Source: Streptomyces sp. SID8374 | GTDB taxonomy: Bacteria > Actinomycetota > Actinomycetes > Streptomycetales > Streptomycetaceae | DNA: 64,000 nucleotides | Assembly: GCF_009865135.1 (NCBI RefSeq) | Contig: NZ_WWGH01000002.1 | Span: 434,001 to 498,000 of the forward strand | Direction: 5' to 3' | Part shown: positions 42,120 to 50,210 of the stretch, one piece after another | How the letters are laid out: the number at the start of each line of letters is the position of its first letter | Numbering within the stretch: position 1 is the stretch's first letter | Made by a program: the position numbers and the translations under genes | Notes under the pieces: generated by a model | Seen by the model: only the letters and a program-made list of their open reading frames with translations | Told to the model about the DNA's origin: nothing | The model's database searches: none

Positions 42120-42697
42120 TAGCGTCGCAACCTCTGGACCAGGCGTTCCGTCCGGATAAGGACAGAACGGTGTCGGCGTCGTGGGGCGCTGGACGCGCCC
42201 CATGGTGGTCGTTGAGTGACCGGCGTACTTCCCCCTCCCGCCGCCGCCCGGCGCTGCGTTGCGCCCCGGTGCGCCGGTCTGAAACCCGCGGCGGTGCGTG
42301 GAATTCCAGCACAGTGCAGGATCTCCAACAAGGGCCATGTACCGGGCTGTGACCTGCGTGACACGTTGTGATGAACGAGTAACAAGCAGTGGAGAGTGAT
42401 TGTGGGTAAAACGGACTATCGGGGATGAGTCGCTTAGGGGTGGGGGGTGTCCCAGTCGCGATGATCAGGAGCGGAATGATGGATTCAGGGAGGTAATGTC
42501 CGTTTCCCGCACCATGATCGGGTGCCCGTAATGGGTCAATTGTCGATTACTTCGTGAGCAAACTCACATGATGATCGTCGCCTCATCCCGGCTCCGGCGG
42601 GGAATCGGATGTTTAGCCTGACGCTTTACAGGGATGGCGCATCCGACAAGCCGGCGCCGCCGAGGCGGCGCCCGAACCGACAGGGTCCTGACGGCAG
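42120..42697. other. 578-bp intergenic region, conservon / small gene
   Basis: The region holds the right conservon's promoter (minus strand) and the leader of the small protein gene at 42698. I see no convincing gene in it. It contains the hairpin at 42653-42672 and is AT-richer than its surroundings (for example AATTGTCGATTACTTCGTGAG near 42538), as expected for a promoter region. Confidence 0.6.
42653..42672 (+). promoter_or_regulatory. Leader hairpin of the 60-aa protein gene
   Basis: GGCGCCGCC and GGCGGCGCC are complementary around GA, forming a compact stem 26 bases before the ATG at 42698. It may attenuate or protect the short transcript. Confidence 0.45.
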
Positions 42698-42880
42698 ATG
42701 AAGACGACGACCACGATCCGCAACATTGCCAACCCCCGGCGCACCACGCTGGCGCACCTCAAGGACGCCGAGGCGCTCCAGACGCCCTTCCTGCCGGAGC
42801 ACGCCGCCGACCTGCCCACCGTCACGGCCAACCCGCGCCGCACCATCCTCATGGAAGCCCCGGCCGCGGCCGCTCGCTAG
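42698..42880 (+). CDS. Conserved 60-aa protein with two ANPRRT motifs
   Basis: The product is MKTTTTIRNIANPRRTTLAHL followed by about 40 residues ending EAPAAAAR. The motif ANPRRT-[TI]-L occurs twice, at residues 11-18 and about 44-51, separated by an acidic stretch (LKDAEALQTPFLPEHAADLP). There is no signal peptide or membrane segment. In the S. coelicolor arrangement a short gene occupies the same place between the conservon and the FAH-family gene (memory, not checked). The repeat could bind a partner or nucleic acid. No ribosome binding site is clear. Confidence 0.72.
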   Translation: MKTTTTIRNIANPRRTTLAHLKDAEALQTPFLPEHAADLPTVTANPRRTILMEAPAAAAR

Positions 42881-42973
42881 CGGCCCCGTGATGGGCGAGG
42901 CTGTGCCCCCTCACCGCGTTAGCCTGGAGCGTCAGTCTTCAGCCAGCCAGCAAGTGAGGGGCGACAGCATCCC

Positions 42974-43759
42974 GTGCGCATCGCCAGGTTCTCCATCGAC
43001 GGCAATGTCGCCTTCGGCGCCGTCGAAGGACAGGGCACCGTGGAATCCGGTGACCTCGTCCTCGACATCATCAAGGGCATCCCGTACGCCGACTTCGAGC
43101 TCTCGGGCACCAAGGTCCCGCTGAACAAGGTCCGGCTGCTGCCCCCCGTGCTCCCCAACAAGGTCGTGGCCATCGGCCGCAACTACGCGGAGCACGCCGC
43201 CGAGCTCGGCCATGAGGTCCCCGACGCGCCCATCACCTTCTTCAAGCCCACCACCTCGGTGATCGGCTCCGGCGACGCGATCGAGTACCCCTCCTTCTCG
43301 AACGACCTCCACCACGAGGCCGAGCTGGCCGTCGTCATCGGCCGCATGTGCCGCGAGGTCCCCCGCGAGCGCGTCAAGGACGTCATCCTCGGCTACACCT
43401 GCGCCAACGACGTCACCGCCCGCGATGTGCAGCAGCGCGAGAAGCAGTGGGCCCGCGCCAAGGGCTTCGACACCTCCTGCCCGCTGGGCCCCTGGGTGGA
43501 GACCGACGTGGACCCCCACGACCTCACCATCCAGGCGACGGTCAACGGCGAGCAGCGGCAGCTCGGCCGCACGAGCGACATGGTCCGCTCCGTCGAGGAC
43601 CTGATCGTCCACATCACGGAGGCCATGACGCTGCTCCCGGGCGACGTCGTCCTCACGGGCACCCCCGCAGGGGTCGGACCCCTGCACGTCGGCGACGAGG
43701 TCGCCGTCACCATCGAAGGCATCGGCACTCTCACCAACAAGGTGATCAAGCGTGGCTAA
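42974..43759 (+). CDS. Fumarylacetoacetate hydrolase-family protein
   Basis: A 261-residue member of the FAH superfamily, whose members break C-C bonds or isomerise 2-oxo acids using a metal. The metal-binding acidic residues lie in LHHEAELAVVIG (Glu-Glu) and NDVTARDVQQREKQW (Asp). The substrate pocket shows KVVAIGRNYAEHAAELG near residue 60 and GTPAGVGPLHVGDEV near the end. The specific substrate is unknown; related enzymes act on 2-hydroxyhepta-2,4-diene-1,7-dioate or fumarylpyruvate. The GTG start follows GAGGGGCGAC. It overlaps gltX by eight bases, so both are in one operon. Confidence 0.94.
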   Translation: MRIARFSIDGNVAFGAVEGQGTVESGDLVLDIIKGIPYADFELSGTKVPLNKVRLLPPVLPNKVVAIGRNYAEHAAELGHEVPDAPITFFKPTTSVIGSGDAIEYPSFSNDLHHEAELAVVIGRMCREVPRERVKDVILGYTCANDVTARDVQQREKQWARAKGFDTSCPLGPWVETDVDPHDLTIQATVNGEQRQLGRTSDMVRSVEDLIVHITEAMTLLPGDVVLTGTPAGVGPLHVGDEVAVTIEGIGTLTNKVIKRG

Positions 43760-45227
43760 CGCACCCGTACGCGTCCGTTTCTGTCCCTCCCCGACCGGCA
43801 ACCCGCACGTGGGCCTGGTCCGCACGGCCCTGTTCAACTGGGCCTTCGCCCGGCACCACCAGGGCACCCTGGTCTTCCGGATCGAGGACACCGACGCCGC
43901 GCGCGACTCCGAGGAGTCCTACCAGCAGCTTCTCGACTCGATGCGCTGGCTGGGCCTGGACTGGGACGAGGGCCCCGAGATCGGCGGCCCGCACGCCCCC
44001 TACCGCCAGTCGCAGCGGATGGACCTGTACAAGGACGTCGCCGAGAAGCTGCTCGCCGCCGGGTACGCGTACGCCTGCTACTGCACCACCGAGGAGCTGG
44101 ACACCCGCCGCGACGCCGCCCGCGCCGCAGGCCGCCCGTCCGGTTACGACGGCCACTGCCGCGACCTCACCGCCGAGCAGAAGGCGGCGTACGAGGCCGA
44201 GGGCCGCAGTTCGATCGTCCGCTTCCGGATGCCCGACGAGGCCATCACCTTCACCGACCTGGTCCGCGGCGACATCACCGTCCAGCCGGAGAACGTCCCG
44301 GACTACGGCATCGTCCGCGCCAACGGGGCCCCGCTCTACACCCTGGTCAACCCGGTCGACGACGCGCTGATGGAGATCACCCACGTCCTGCGCGGCGAGG
44401 ACCTGCTCTCCTCCACCCCGCGCCAGATCGCCCTGTACCGGGCGCTCATCGAGCTGGGCATCGCCAAGGAGACCCCCGCCTTCGGCCACCTGCCGTACGT
44501 CATGGGCGAGGGCAACAAGAAGCTCTCCAAGCGCGACCCGCAGGCCTCCCTCAACCTCTACCGGGAGCGCGGCTTCCTCCCCGAGGGGCTGCTGAACTAC
44601 CTGTCGCTGCTCGGCTGGTCGATCGCCGAGGACCGCGACATCTTCTCGGTGGACGAGCTGATCGCCGCGTTCGACATCAAGGACGTCAACGCCAACCCGG
44701 CCCGCTTCGACCTCAAGAAGGCCGAGCACATCAACGCCGAGCACATCCGCATGCTGGATGTGAAGGACTTCACCGAGGCCTGCGGCCCCTGGCTGAAGGC
44801 CCCGTTCGCGCCCTGGGCCCCGGAAGCCTTCGACGCGGACAAGTGGACGGCGATCGCCCCGTACGCCCAGACCCGCGTGACGGTGCTCTCCGACATCACC
44901 GACAACGTCGACTTCCTCTTCCTCGACGAGCCGGTCGAGGACGAGGCGTCCTGGACCAAGGCCATGAAGGGCGACCCGGCCGCGCTCCTGACCACCGCCC
45001 GCGCCAACCTGGAGGCGGCGGACTGGAGCGACGCGGAGTCCCTGAAGAACGCCGTGCTCACCGCCGGCGAGGCCCATGGCCTCAAGCTCGGCAAGGCCCA
45101 GGCCCCGGTCCGGGTCGCCGTGACCGGCCGCACCATCGGCCTGCCGCTCTTCGAGTCCCTGGAGATCCTGGGCCGCGAGAAGAGCCTGGCCCGCATCGAC
45201 GCGGCGCTGGCCAAGCTGACCGCGTAA
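43752..45227 (+). CDS. gltX: Glutamyl-tRNA synthetase (likely non-discriminating)
   Basis: A 491-residue class I synthetase that charges tRNA with glutamate. The HIGH motif region is PSPTGNPHVG (residues 12-21) and the KMSKS-like loop is KKLSKRD (about 255). A tRNA-binding helical domain follows. Actinobacteria generally have no glutaminyl-tRNA synthetase, so this enzyme should also charge tRNA-Gln with Glu for later amidation by GatCAB. Supporting this, five tRNA-Gln and tRNA-Glu genes lie 0.9 kb downstream. The start overlaps the preceding FAH gene. A 19-bp terminator stem follows the stop. Confidence 0.97.
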   Translation: MANAPVRVRFCPSPTGNPHVGLVRTALFNWAFARHHQGTLVFRIEDTDAARDSEESYQQLLDSMRWLGLDWDEGPEIGGPHAPYRQSQRMDLYKDVAEKLLAAGYAYACYCTTEELDTRRDAARAAGRPSGYDGHCRDLTAEQKAAYEAEGRSSIVRFRMPDEAITFTDLVRGDITVQPENVPDYGIVRANGAPLYTLVNPVDDALMEITHVLRGEDLLSSTPRQIALYRALIELGIAKETPAFGHLPYVMGEGNKKLSKRDPQASLNLYRERGFLPEGLLNYLSLLGWSIAEDRDIFSVDELIAAFDIKDVNANPARFDLKKAEHINAEHIRMLDVKDFTEACGPWLKAPFAPWAPEAFDADKWTAIAPYAQTRVTVLSDITDNVDFLFLDEPVEDEASWTKAMKGDPAALLTTARANLEAADWSDAESLKNAVLTAGEAHGLKLGKAQAPVRVAVTGRTIGLPLFESLEILGREKSLARIDAALAKLTA

Positions 45228-45241
45228 GCGCGCAGGACACC

Positions 45242-45281
45242 CCGGGGAGGGCCGCAGCCGACCGGCTGCGGCCCTCCCCGG
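45242..45281 (+). terminator. Terminator after gltX
   Basis: A perfect 19-bp stem (45242-45260 with 45263-45281) closes tightly over AC, 15 bases after the gltX stop, followed by CTTTCG. Confidence 0.85.
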
Positions 45282-45326
45282 CTTTCGCCGCTCCGAGGCC
45301 GCTCGCGGGCGGCTACCGTGGCGTAC

Positions 45327-46046
45327 ATGCCGATCCGCGCCGTGCTCTGGGACATCGACGACACGATCTTCGACTACGCGGGCGCCGACCGCACCGGGAT
45401 GCGGCTGCACCTGGAGGGCGAGGGCCTGCCGGAGGCGTACGCGACGGTCGACGAGGCCCTCGACGTCTGGAAGGCGATCACCGTACGGCACTGGGCGCGC
45501 GTCGCCGCCGGGGAGACGGACTTCCTCGGGCAGCGCCGGGACCGGGTGCGGGAGTTCCTGTCGCGGGCCATGGAGGACGCCGAGGCCGACGCCTGGTTCG
45601 CCGGGCACCTGTCCCACTACGAGGCCGCCTGGACGCTCTTCCCGGACGTGCTCCCGGTCCTGGACCGGCTGGTGCCCGACTACCGGCACGCGATCCTCTC
45701 CAACTCCAGCACCGACCACCAGCACCGCAAGCTCACCGCGCTCGGCATCCGGGACCGGTTCGAGGCGATGGTCTGCGCCGTGGAGCTGGGCGTCTCCAAG
45801 CCGGAGGCCGGCGCCTTCCACGCGGCCTGCGAGCAGCTCGCGCTGGACCCGCACGAAGTGGCGTACGTGGGCGACGAGCCGGACATCGACGCCTCGGGCG
45901 CCGTCGCCGCCGGGCTGACCGGGATCTGGCTGGACCGGCGGGGGAGGGGCGGGAGGCCGGATCTCGTGACGATCACCGGGCTGGACCAGCTCCCCGCCCT
46001 GCTGGCGGGCCAAACCCGTTTTGGAGCGCCGGACACCTTCAGGTAA
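45327..46046 (+). CDS. HAD-family hydrolase
   Basis: A 239-residue haloacid-dehalogenase-type phosphatase. The nucleophile motif is LWDIDDTIFDYAG (DxD), motif II is ILSNSSTD, motif III is the Lys in GVSKPEAGAFHAAC and motif IV is VAYVGDEPDIDASGAVAAG. An alpha-helical cap between them suggests a C1-type cap. The substrate is unknown; phosphosugar or nucleotide phosphates are typical. The ATG at 45327 is the natural start; a GTG at 45318 would add three residues. The gene is followed by the tRNA cluster. Confidence 0.93.
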   Translation: MPIRAVLWDIDDTIFDYAGADRTGMRLHLEGEGLPEAYATVDEALDVWKAITVRHWARVAAGETDFLGQRRDRVREFLSRAMEDAEADAWFAGHLSHYEAAWTLFPDVLPVLDRLVPDYRHAILSNSSTDHQHRKLTALGIRDRFEAMVCAVELGVSKPEAGAFHAACEQLALDPHEVAYVGDEPDIDASGAVAAGLTGIWLDRRGRGGRPDLVTITGLDQLPALLAGQTRFGAPDTFR

Positions 46047-46134
46047 TGTTCTTTCTGCGCCGCCCGAGCGGGCCGAAAGATCCGGCCGGGAAGCGCAGAC
46101 AGAAGTGAAGCCCCCACCAGGGGTTGCATTTCAG

Positions 46135-46206
46135 TGGGCTATGGTGTAATTGGCAACACTACGGTTTCTGGTACCGTCATTCTAGGTTCGAGTCCTGGTA
46201 GCCCAG
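46135..46206 (+). tRNA. tRNA-Gln (CTG)
   Basis: The acceptor stem TGGGCTA/TAGCCCA, D stem GTGT/ACAC, anticodon stem ACGGT/ACCGT with loop TTCTGGT (anticodon CTG at 46168-46170) and TTCGAGT T loop are complete. The discriminator is G, as usual for tRNA-Gln. CCA is not encoded. Confidence 0.95.
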
Positions 46207-46245
46207 CGCAGTACCGAGCAGCACCAGCAGTATCCAGCAGGACAA

Positions 46246-46318
46246 GCCCCCGTTGTGTAGCGGCCTAGCACGCTGCCCTCTCACGGCAGTAGCGCCGGTT
46301 CGAATCCGGTCGGGGGTA
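46246..46318 (+). tRNA. tRNA-Glu (CTC), copy 1
   Basis: The acceptor arms GCCCCCG and CGGGGGT (one G-U pair), anticodon stem CTGCC/GGCAG with loop CTCTCAC (anticodon CTC at 46280-46282) and TTCGAAT T loop fold into a standard tRNA. CCA is not encoded. Confidence 0.95.
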
Positions 46319-46380
46319 CAGATCCTTCCCGCGAGAACATCATGGGTCGCACCCATCGCTCTCGATGCAGGATCGCTAGG

Positions 46381-46453
46381 GCCCCCGTTGTGTAGCGGCC
46401 TAGCACGCTGCCCTCTCACGGCAGTAGCGCCGGTTCGAATCCGGTCGGGGGTA
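46381..46453 (+). tRNA. tRNA-Glu (CTC), copy 2
   Basis: Identical over its whole length to the copy at 46246-46318, 62 bases downstream of it. Confidence 0.95.
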
Positions 46454-46465
46454 CTTGTCACACCA

Positions 46466-46537
46466 TGGGCTATGGTGTAATTGGCAACACTACGGTTTCT
46501 GGTACCGTCATTCTAGGTTCGAGTCCTGGTAGCCCAG
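46466..46537 (+). tRNA. tRNA-Gln (CTG), copy 2
   Basis: Identical to the tRNA-Gln at 46135-46206. It follows the second tRNA-Glu after only 12 bases. Confidence 0.95.
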
Positions 46538-46557
46538 CGCAAGTCAGCAGTAACCAC

Positions 46558-46630
46558 GCCCCCGTTGTGTAGCGGCCTAGCACGCTGCCCTCTCACGGCA
46601 GTAGCGCCGGTTCGAATCCGGTCGGGGGTA
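46558..46630 (+). tRNA. tRNA-Glu (CTC), copy 3
   Basis: Identical to the other two tRNA-Glu genes. It closes the cluster, 18 bases before the terminator. Confidence 0.95.
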
Positions 46631-46647
46631 CAACAGAGCGGTACGGG

Positions 46648-46678
46648 AAGGCCCTTCACCTCGGTGGAGGGCCTTTTC
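46648..46678 (+). terminator. Terminator of the tRNA cluster
   Basis: A 13-bp stem (46648-46660 with 46663-46675, one G-U pair) is followed by a short T run (TTTTCGC), 18 bases after the last tRNA. Confidence 0.85.
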
Positions 46679-46751
46679 GCTTCTCCGGGGCAGGGCGCCC
46701 CAGGTCAAGTCGCCTACGTCACAACGCTGTTGGCGCGAGCGGGCGGGCCCG

Positions 46752-46788
46752 GGAAAGAAAAGGGCCGCCACGGCGCTGGGGCGGCCTT
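46752..46788 (-). terminator. Terminator of ndgR
   Basis: On the minus strand a 9-bp stem (46780-46788 with 46761-46769, one G-U pair) is followed by CCCTTTTCTTTCCC, an intrinsic terminator 35 bases past the ndgR stop. Confidence 0.75.
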
Positions 46789-46822
46789 CCGGAACAGGGG
46801 CAGAAGTGGTGCGGGCGGATGG

Positions 46823-47539
46823 TCAGCCCGTGCGGCGCAGGGCCTCGCTCAGGCGGGCGGCCGAGTCGATGACCGCCTGGGCGTGCATCCGGCCCGGGTG
46901 GCGGGTCAGCCTCTCGATCGGGCCGGAGACCGAGACGGCGGCGACCACCCGGTTCGAGGGGCCGCGGACCGGGGCCGAGACCGAGGCGACGCCCGGCTCC
47001 CGCTCACCGATCGACTGGGCCCAGCCCCGCCGCCGTACGCCGGAGAGCGCCGTCGCGGTGAACCGGGCGCCCTGGAGGCCGCGGTGCAGGCGCTCCGGCT
47101 CCTCCCAGGCCATCAGGATCTGGGCCGAGGAGCCGGCCTTCATGGTGAGCGTGGAGCCGACCGGCACCGTGTCCCGGAGTCCGGACAGCCGTTCCGCCGC
47201 CGCCACGCAGATGCGCATGTCGCCCTGCCGGCGGTAGAGCTGGGCGCTCTCGCCGGTGATGTCGCGCAGGTGGGTGAGCACCGGTCCGGCCGTGGCCAGC
47301 AGGCGGTCCTCGCCCGCCGCGGCCGCCAGTTCCGACAGCCGGGGGCCGAGGATGAAACGGCCCTGCATGTCCCTCGCCACCATCCGGTGGTGTTCCAGTG
47401 CCACGGCCAGACGGTGGGCCGTGGGCCGTGCGAGCCCGGTCGCCGCGACCAGCCCGGCGAGGGTGGCCGGACCGGACTCCAGGGCGCTCAATACCAGAGC
47501 TGCCTTGTCGAGAACGCCGACGCCGCTAGAGTTGTCCAT
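46823..47539 (-). CDS. ndgR: IclR-family regulator NdgR (AreB-like)
   Basis: A 238-residue IclR-type transcription factor, the length reported for NdgR of S. coelicolor. The winged helix (residues ~10-60) shows SALESGPATLAGLVAATGLARPTAHRL, and the effector domain shows VGSTLTMKAGSSAQILMAWEEPE and RGWAQSIGEREPGVASVSAP. NdgR/AreB controls leucine and methionine biosynthesis and influences antibiotic production. It is divergent from leuC, its known target (173 bases between starts). The ATG at 47539 is preferred over a longer Arg-rich extension. Confidence 0.94.
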   Translation of the reverse strand: MDNSSGVGVLDKAALVLSALESGPATLAGLVAATGLARPTAHRLAVALEHHRMVARDMQGRFILGPRLSELAAAAGEDRLLATAGPVLTHLRDITGESAQLYRRQGDMRICVAAAERLSGLRDTVPVGSTLTMKAGSSAQILMAWEEPERLHRGLQGARFTATALSGVRRRGWAQSIGEREPGVASVSAPVRGPSNRVVAAVSVSGPIERLTRHPGRMHAQAVIDSAARLSEALRRTG

Positions 47540-47577
47540 ACGACGATACTCCCGTCTCACTCTGTGAAACGCAAGTT

Positions 47578-47596
47578 CAATTTCCGGCGGAAGTTG
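47578..47596. promoter_or_regulatory. Candidate NdgR operator (19-bp palindrome)
   Basis: CAATTTCCGGCGGAAGTTG is a palindrome with eight of nine base pairs matching (TTCC and GGAA cores). It lies 38 bases before the ndgR start and 116 bases before the leuC start. It resembles IclR-family operators in having TTCC/GGAA half-sites and would allow control of both genes. Confidence 0.6.
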
Positions 47597-47712
47597 CGAA
47601 CCTGTACGGGCGGCCCCACAACGGCCCGTGGCCACCGCCCCGCAGGGGATCCGGACGGCGGCGTACCGAATCTCTAGTTGGGCCGGCGAAGACGCCGGCC
47701 GGAGGGAAAGCG

Positions 47713-49140
47713 ATGGGTAGGACACTCGCGGAGAAGGTCTGGGACGACCACGTCGTCCGGCGCGCGGAGGGCGAGCCCGACCTCCTCTTCATCGATCTGC
47801 ACCTGCTGCACGAGGTGACCAGCCCGCAGGCCTTCGACGGTCTGCGCCAGGCCGGACGCCCGGTGCGGCGCCTCGACCTCACCATCGCCACCGAGGACCA
47901 CAACACCCCGACCCTCGACATCGACAAGCCGATCGCCGACCCGGTCTCCCGCGCCCAGCTGGAGACCCTGCGCAAGAACTGCGCGGACTTCGGCGTCCGG
48001 CTGCACCCGCTCGGTGACGTGGAGCAGGGCGTCGTGCACGTGGTCGGCCCCCAGCTGGGCCTGACCCAGCCCGGCACCACCGTGGTCTGCGGCGACTCCC
48101 ACACCTCCACGCACGGGGCCTTCGGCGCGCTGGCGTTCGGCATCGGCACCAGCCAGGTGGAGCACGTCCTGGCCACCCAGACGCTGCCGCTGGCCCGCCC
48201 CAAGACCATGGCCATCACGGTCGACGGCGAACTGCCCGAGGACGTCACCGCCAAGGACCTGATCCTGGCGATCATCACCCGGATCGGCACCGGCGGCGGC
48301 CAGGGCTACATCCTCGAATACCGCGGCTCCGCCATCGAGAAGCTCTCGATGGAGGCCCGGATGACCATCTGCAACATGTCGATCGAGGCCGGCGCCCGCG
48401 CGGGCATGATCGCCCCGGACGAGACCACCTTCGCCTATCTGGAGGGCCGCGACGCCGCCCCCAAGGGCGAGGAGTGGGACGCCGCCGTCGCGTACTGGAA
48501 GACCCTGCGCTCCGACGACGACGCGGTGTTCGACGCCGAGGTCGTCATCGACGCCACCGAACTGGCCCCGTTCGTCACCTGGGGCACCAACCCCGGCCAG
48601 GGCGCGCCGCTCTCCGCGCACGTCCCCGACCCCGCTTCGTACGAGGACGCCTCGGAGCGCAACGCCGCCGAAAAGGCCCTGGAGTACATGGGGTTGACCG
48701 CCGGGCAGCCGCTGCGCGAGATCAGCGTGGACACCGTCTTCGTAGGTTCGTGCACCAACGGCCGCATCGAGGACCTGCGCAACGCCGCGGCGATCCTGGA
48801 CGGCCGCAAAGTCGCCGACGGCGTACGGATGCTGGTCGTCCCGGGCTCCGTCCGGGTCGCGCTCCAGGCCGTCTCCGAGGGCCTGGACAAGGTCTTCACC
48901 GGTGCCGGCGCCGAATGGCGGCACGCGGGTTGCTCGATGTGCCTCGGTATGAACCCCGACCAGCTGGCCCCCGGCGAGCGTTCCGCCTCCACCTCGAACC
49001 GCAACTTCGAGGGGAGGCAGGGCAAGGGCGGCCGCACCCACCTGGTCTCGCCCCAGGTCGCCGCCGCCACCGCCGTACTGGGCCATCTGGCCTCGCCCGC
49101 CGACCTGTCCGACACCCGTACCCCCGCCGGAGTCGCATAG
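47713..49140 (+). CDS. leuC: 3-isopropylmalate dehydratase large subunit LeuC
   Basis: A 475-residue aconitase-family enzyme that, with LeuD, isomerises 2-isopropylmalate to 3-isopropylmalate in leucine biosynthesis. The three cysteine ligands of the [4Fe-4S] cluster are Cys347 (VGSCTNGRIEDL), Cys407 and Cys410 (HAGCSMCLGMNPD). The N-terminal part has the family blocks LHEVTSPQAFDGL and VCGDSHTSTHGAFGALAFGI. The start ATG is supported by GGAGGGAAA seven bases upstream. leuD begins two bases after its stop. Regulated by the divergent ndgR. Confidence 0.97.
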   Translation: MGRTLAEKVWDDHVVRRAEGEPDLLFIDLHLLHEVTSPQAFDGLRQAGRPVRRLDLTIATEDHNTPTLDIDKPIADPVSRAQLETLRKNCADFGVRLHPLGDVEQGVVHVVGPQLGLTQPGTTVVCGDSHTSTHGAFGALAFGIGTSQVEHVLATQTLPLARPKTMAITVDGELPEDVTAKDLILAIITRIGTGGGQGYILEYRGSAIEKLSMEARMTICNMSIEAGARAGMIAPDETTFAYLEGRDAAPKGEEWDAAVAYWKTLRSDDDAVFDAEVVIDATELAPFVTWGTNPGQGAPLSAHVPDPASYEDASERNAAEKALEYMGLTAGQPLREISVDTVFVGSCTNGRIEDLRNAAAILDGRKVADGVRMLVVPGSVRVALQAVSEGLDKVFTGAGAEWRHAGCSMCLGMNPDQLAPGERSASTSNRNFEGRQGKGGRTHLVSPQVAAATAVLGHLASPADLSDTRTPAGVA

Positions 49141-49142
49141 CC

Positions 49143-49736
49143 ATGGAAGCCTTCACCACACACACCGGCCGGGCCGTCCCGCTGCGCCGCAGCAACGTCG
49201 ACACCGACCAGATCATCCCCGCCCACTGGCTGAAGAAGGTCACCCGCGACGGGTTCGAGGACGGCCTCTTCGAAGCCTGGCGCAAGGACGCCGGCTTCGT
49301 CCTCAACCGCCCCGAGCGGCAGGGCGCCTCGGTCCTGGTGGCCGGCCCCGACTTCGGTACGGGCTCCTCCCGCGAACACGCGGTCTGGGCCTTGCAGAAC
49401 TTCGGCTTCAAGACCGTCATCTCCTCCCGCTTCGCCGACATCTTCCGGGGCAACTCGCTGAAGAACGGCCTGCTGACCGTGGTCCTGGACCAGCAGGTCG
49501 TCGACGCCCTGTGGGAGCTGAGCGAGGCCGACCCGAGCGCCGAGATCACCGTCGACCTGGAGACCCGCCAGGTCCGCGCCGAGGGCATCACGGCCGACTT
49601 CGAGCTGGACGAGAACGCCCGCTGGCGACTGCTCAACGGCCTCGACGACATCAGCCTCACCCTTCAGAACGAAGCGGACATCGTGGCTTACGAGGCGGCC
49701 AGGCCGTCCCACAAACCGCGTACAATTGACGCCTGA
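49143..49736 (+). CDS. leuD: 3-isopropylmalate dehydratase small subunit LeuD
   Basis: A 197-residue partner of LeuC forming the swivelling domain of the isomerase. It shows the conserved VDTDQIIPAHWLKKVTRDGF, the loop FGTGSSREHAVWAL and SSRFADIFRGNSLKNGLL. The ATG sits two bases after the leuC stop, so the subunits are made together. A terminator follows 15 bases past the stop. Confidence 0.97.
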   Translation: MEAFTTHTGRAVPLRRSNVDTDQIIPAHWLKKVTRDGFEDGLFEAWRKDAGFVLNRPERQGASVLVAGPDFGTGSSREHAVWALQNFGFKTVISSRFADIFRGNSLKNGLLTVVLDQQVVDALWELSEADPSAEITVDLETRQVRAEGITADFELDENARWRLLNGLDDISLTLQNEADIVAYEAARPSHKPRTIDA

Positions 49737-49751
49737 GCAGCGCTTTTCCAT

Positions 49752-49787
49752 GACTGCGCCCCCTGCCTCCGGGCAGGGGGCGCAGTC
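49752..49787 (+). terminator. Terminator after leuD
   Basis: A perfect 16-bp stem (49752-49767 with 49772-49787) with a TCCG loop, 15 bases after the leuD stop. Confidence 0.9.
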
Positions 49788-49840
49788 GCTTGTTGAGCCC
49801 CCCTCGGGCGACAACTCGCCCCAGATGGCACAATCGGTGC

Positions 49841-50068
49841 ATGGAACGCGACAGCCAACTCAAGCTCTATGGCCAAGTCGCCGACCAGTTGAAGGAAGCG
49901 CACGCGAAGGTGCGTGCACTGCAAGTCCCGGAGAGCGTACGGATGGCGCTGTCCCGGAAGCTGCTGGTCGTCACGGCCGCGGCGAAGCACGATCTCCCGG
50001 ACGCGGCAAGGCGTCTGGACCGGTTGATGAAGGACCTCGATGAGGGCCGATTCCCCGAAGGTGACTGA
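49841..50068 (+). CDS. Small helical protein upstream of hupS
   Basis: A 75-residue charged helical protein (MERDSQLKLYGQVADQLKEA, followed by RKLLVVTAAAKHDLPDAARRLDRLMKDL). It has no membrane segment. A short gene of this type occupies the same place in the S. coelicolor order (from memory). It is probably a coiled-coil or dimeric helical protein; function unknown. The ATG at 49841 is chosen because upstream in-frame codons encode an Arg/Pro-rich stretch over the leuD terminator region. Confidence 0.78.
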   Translation: MERDSQLKLYGQVADQLKEAHAKVRALQVPESVRMALSRKLLVVTAAAKHDLPDAARRLDRLMKDLDEGRFPEGD

Positions 50069-50210
50069 CACGTGGAACTGCGCATCGGTCGACTTCGTTG
50101 CGGCACTAGGGTGATTAGCCCGTTTCGTGTTTGATTTGCGGTATATATCTGCCTAACGTGCGAAAAAGCCTGAACACTTTCGTTCCGGCAATGTCTCCGA
50201 AGGGGAAGAC

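Noticed and set aside
38316..42122. A plus-strand open frame of about 1270 codons opposite the right cvnA
   Set aside because: It is the antisense shadow of the CvnA sensor, with low-complexity composition and no recognised domain.
46253..46630. Short plus- and minus-strand open frames across the tRNA cluster
   Set aside because: They are produced by repeated tRNA sequence and contain the tRNA-Glu body in translation. The tRNA genes explain the bases.
46135..46630. Direct repeats that might be a CRISPR-like or phage attachment array
   Set aside because: The repeats are complete, foldable tRNA genes with unequal spacers. No integrase or cas gene is near.
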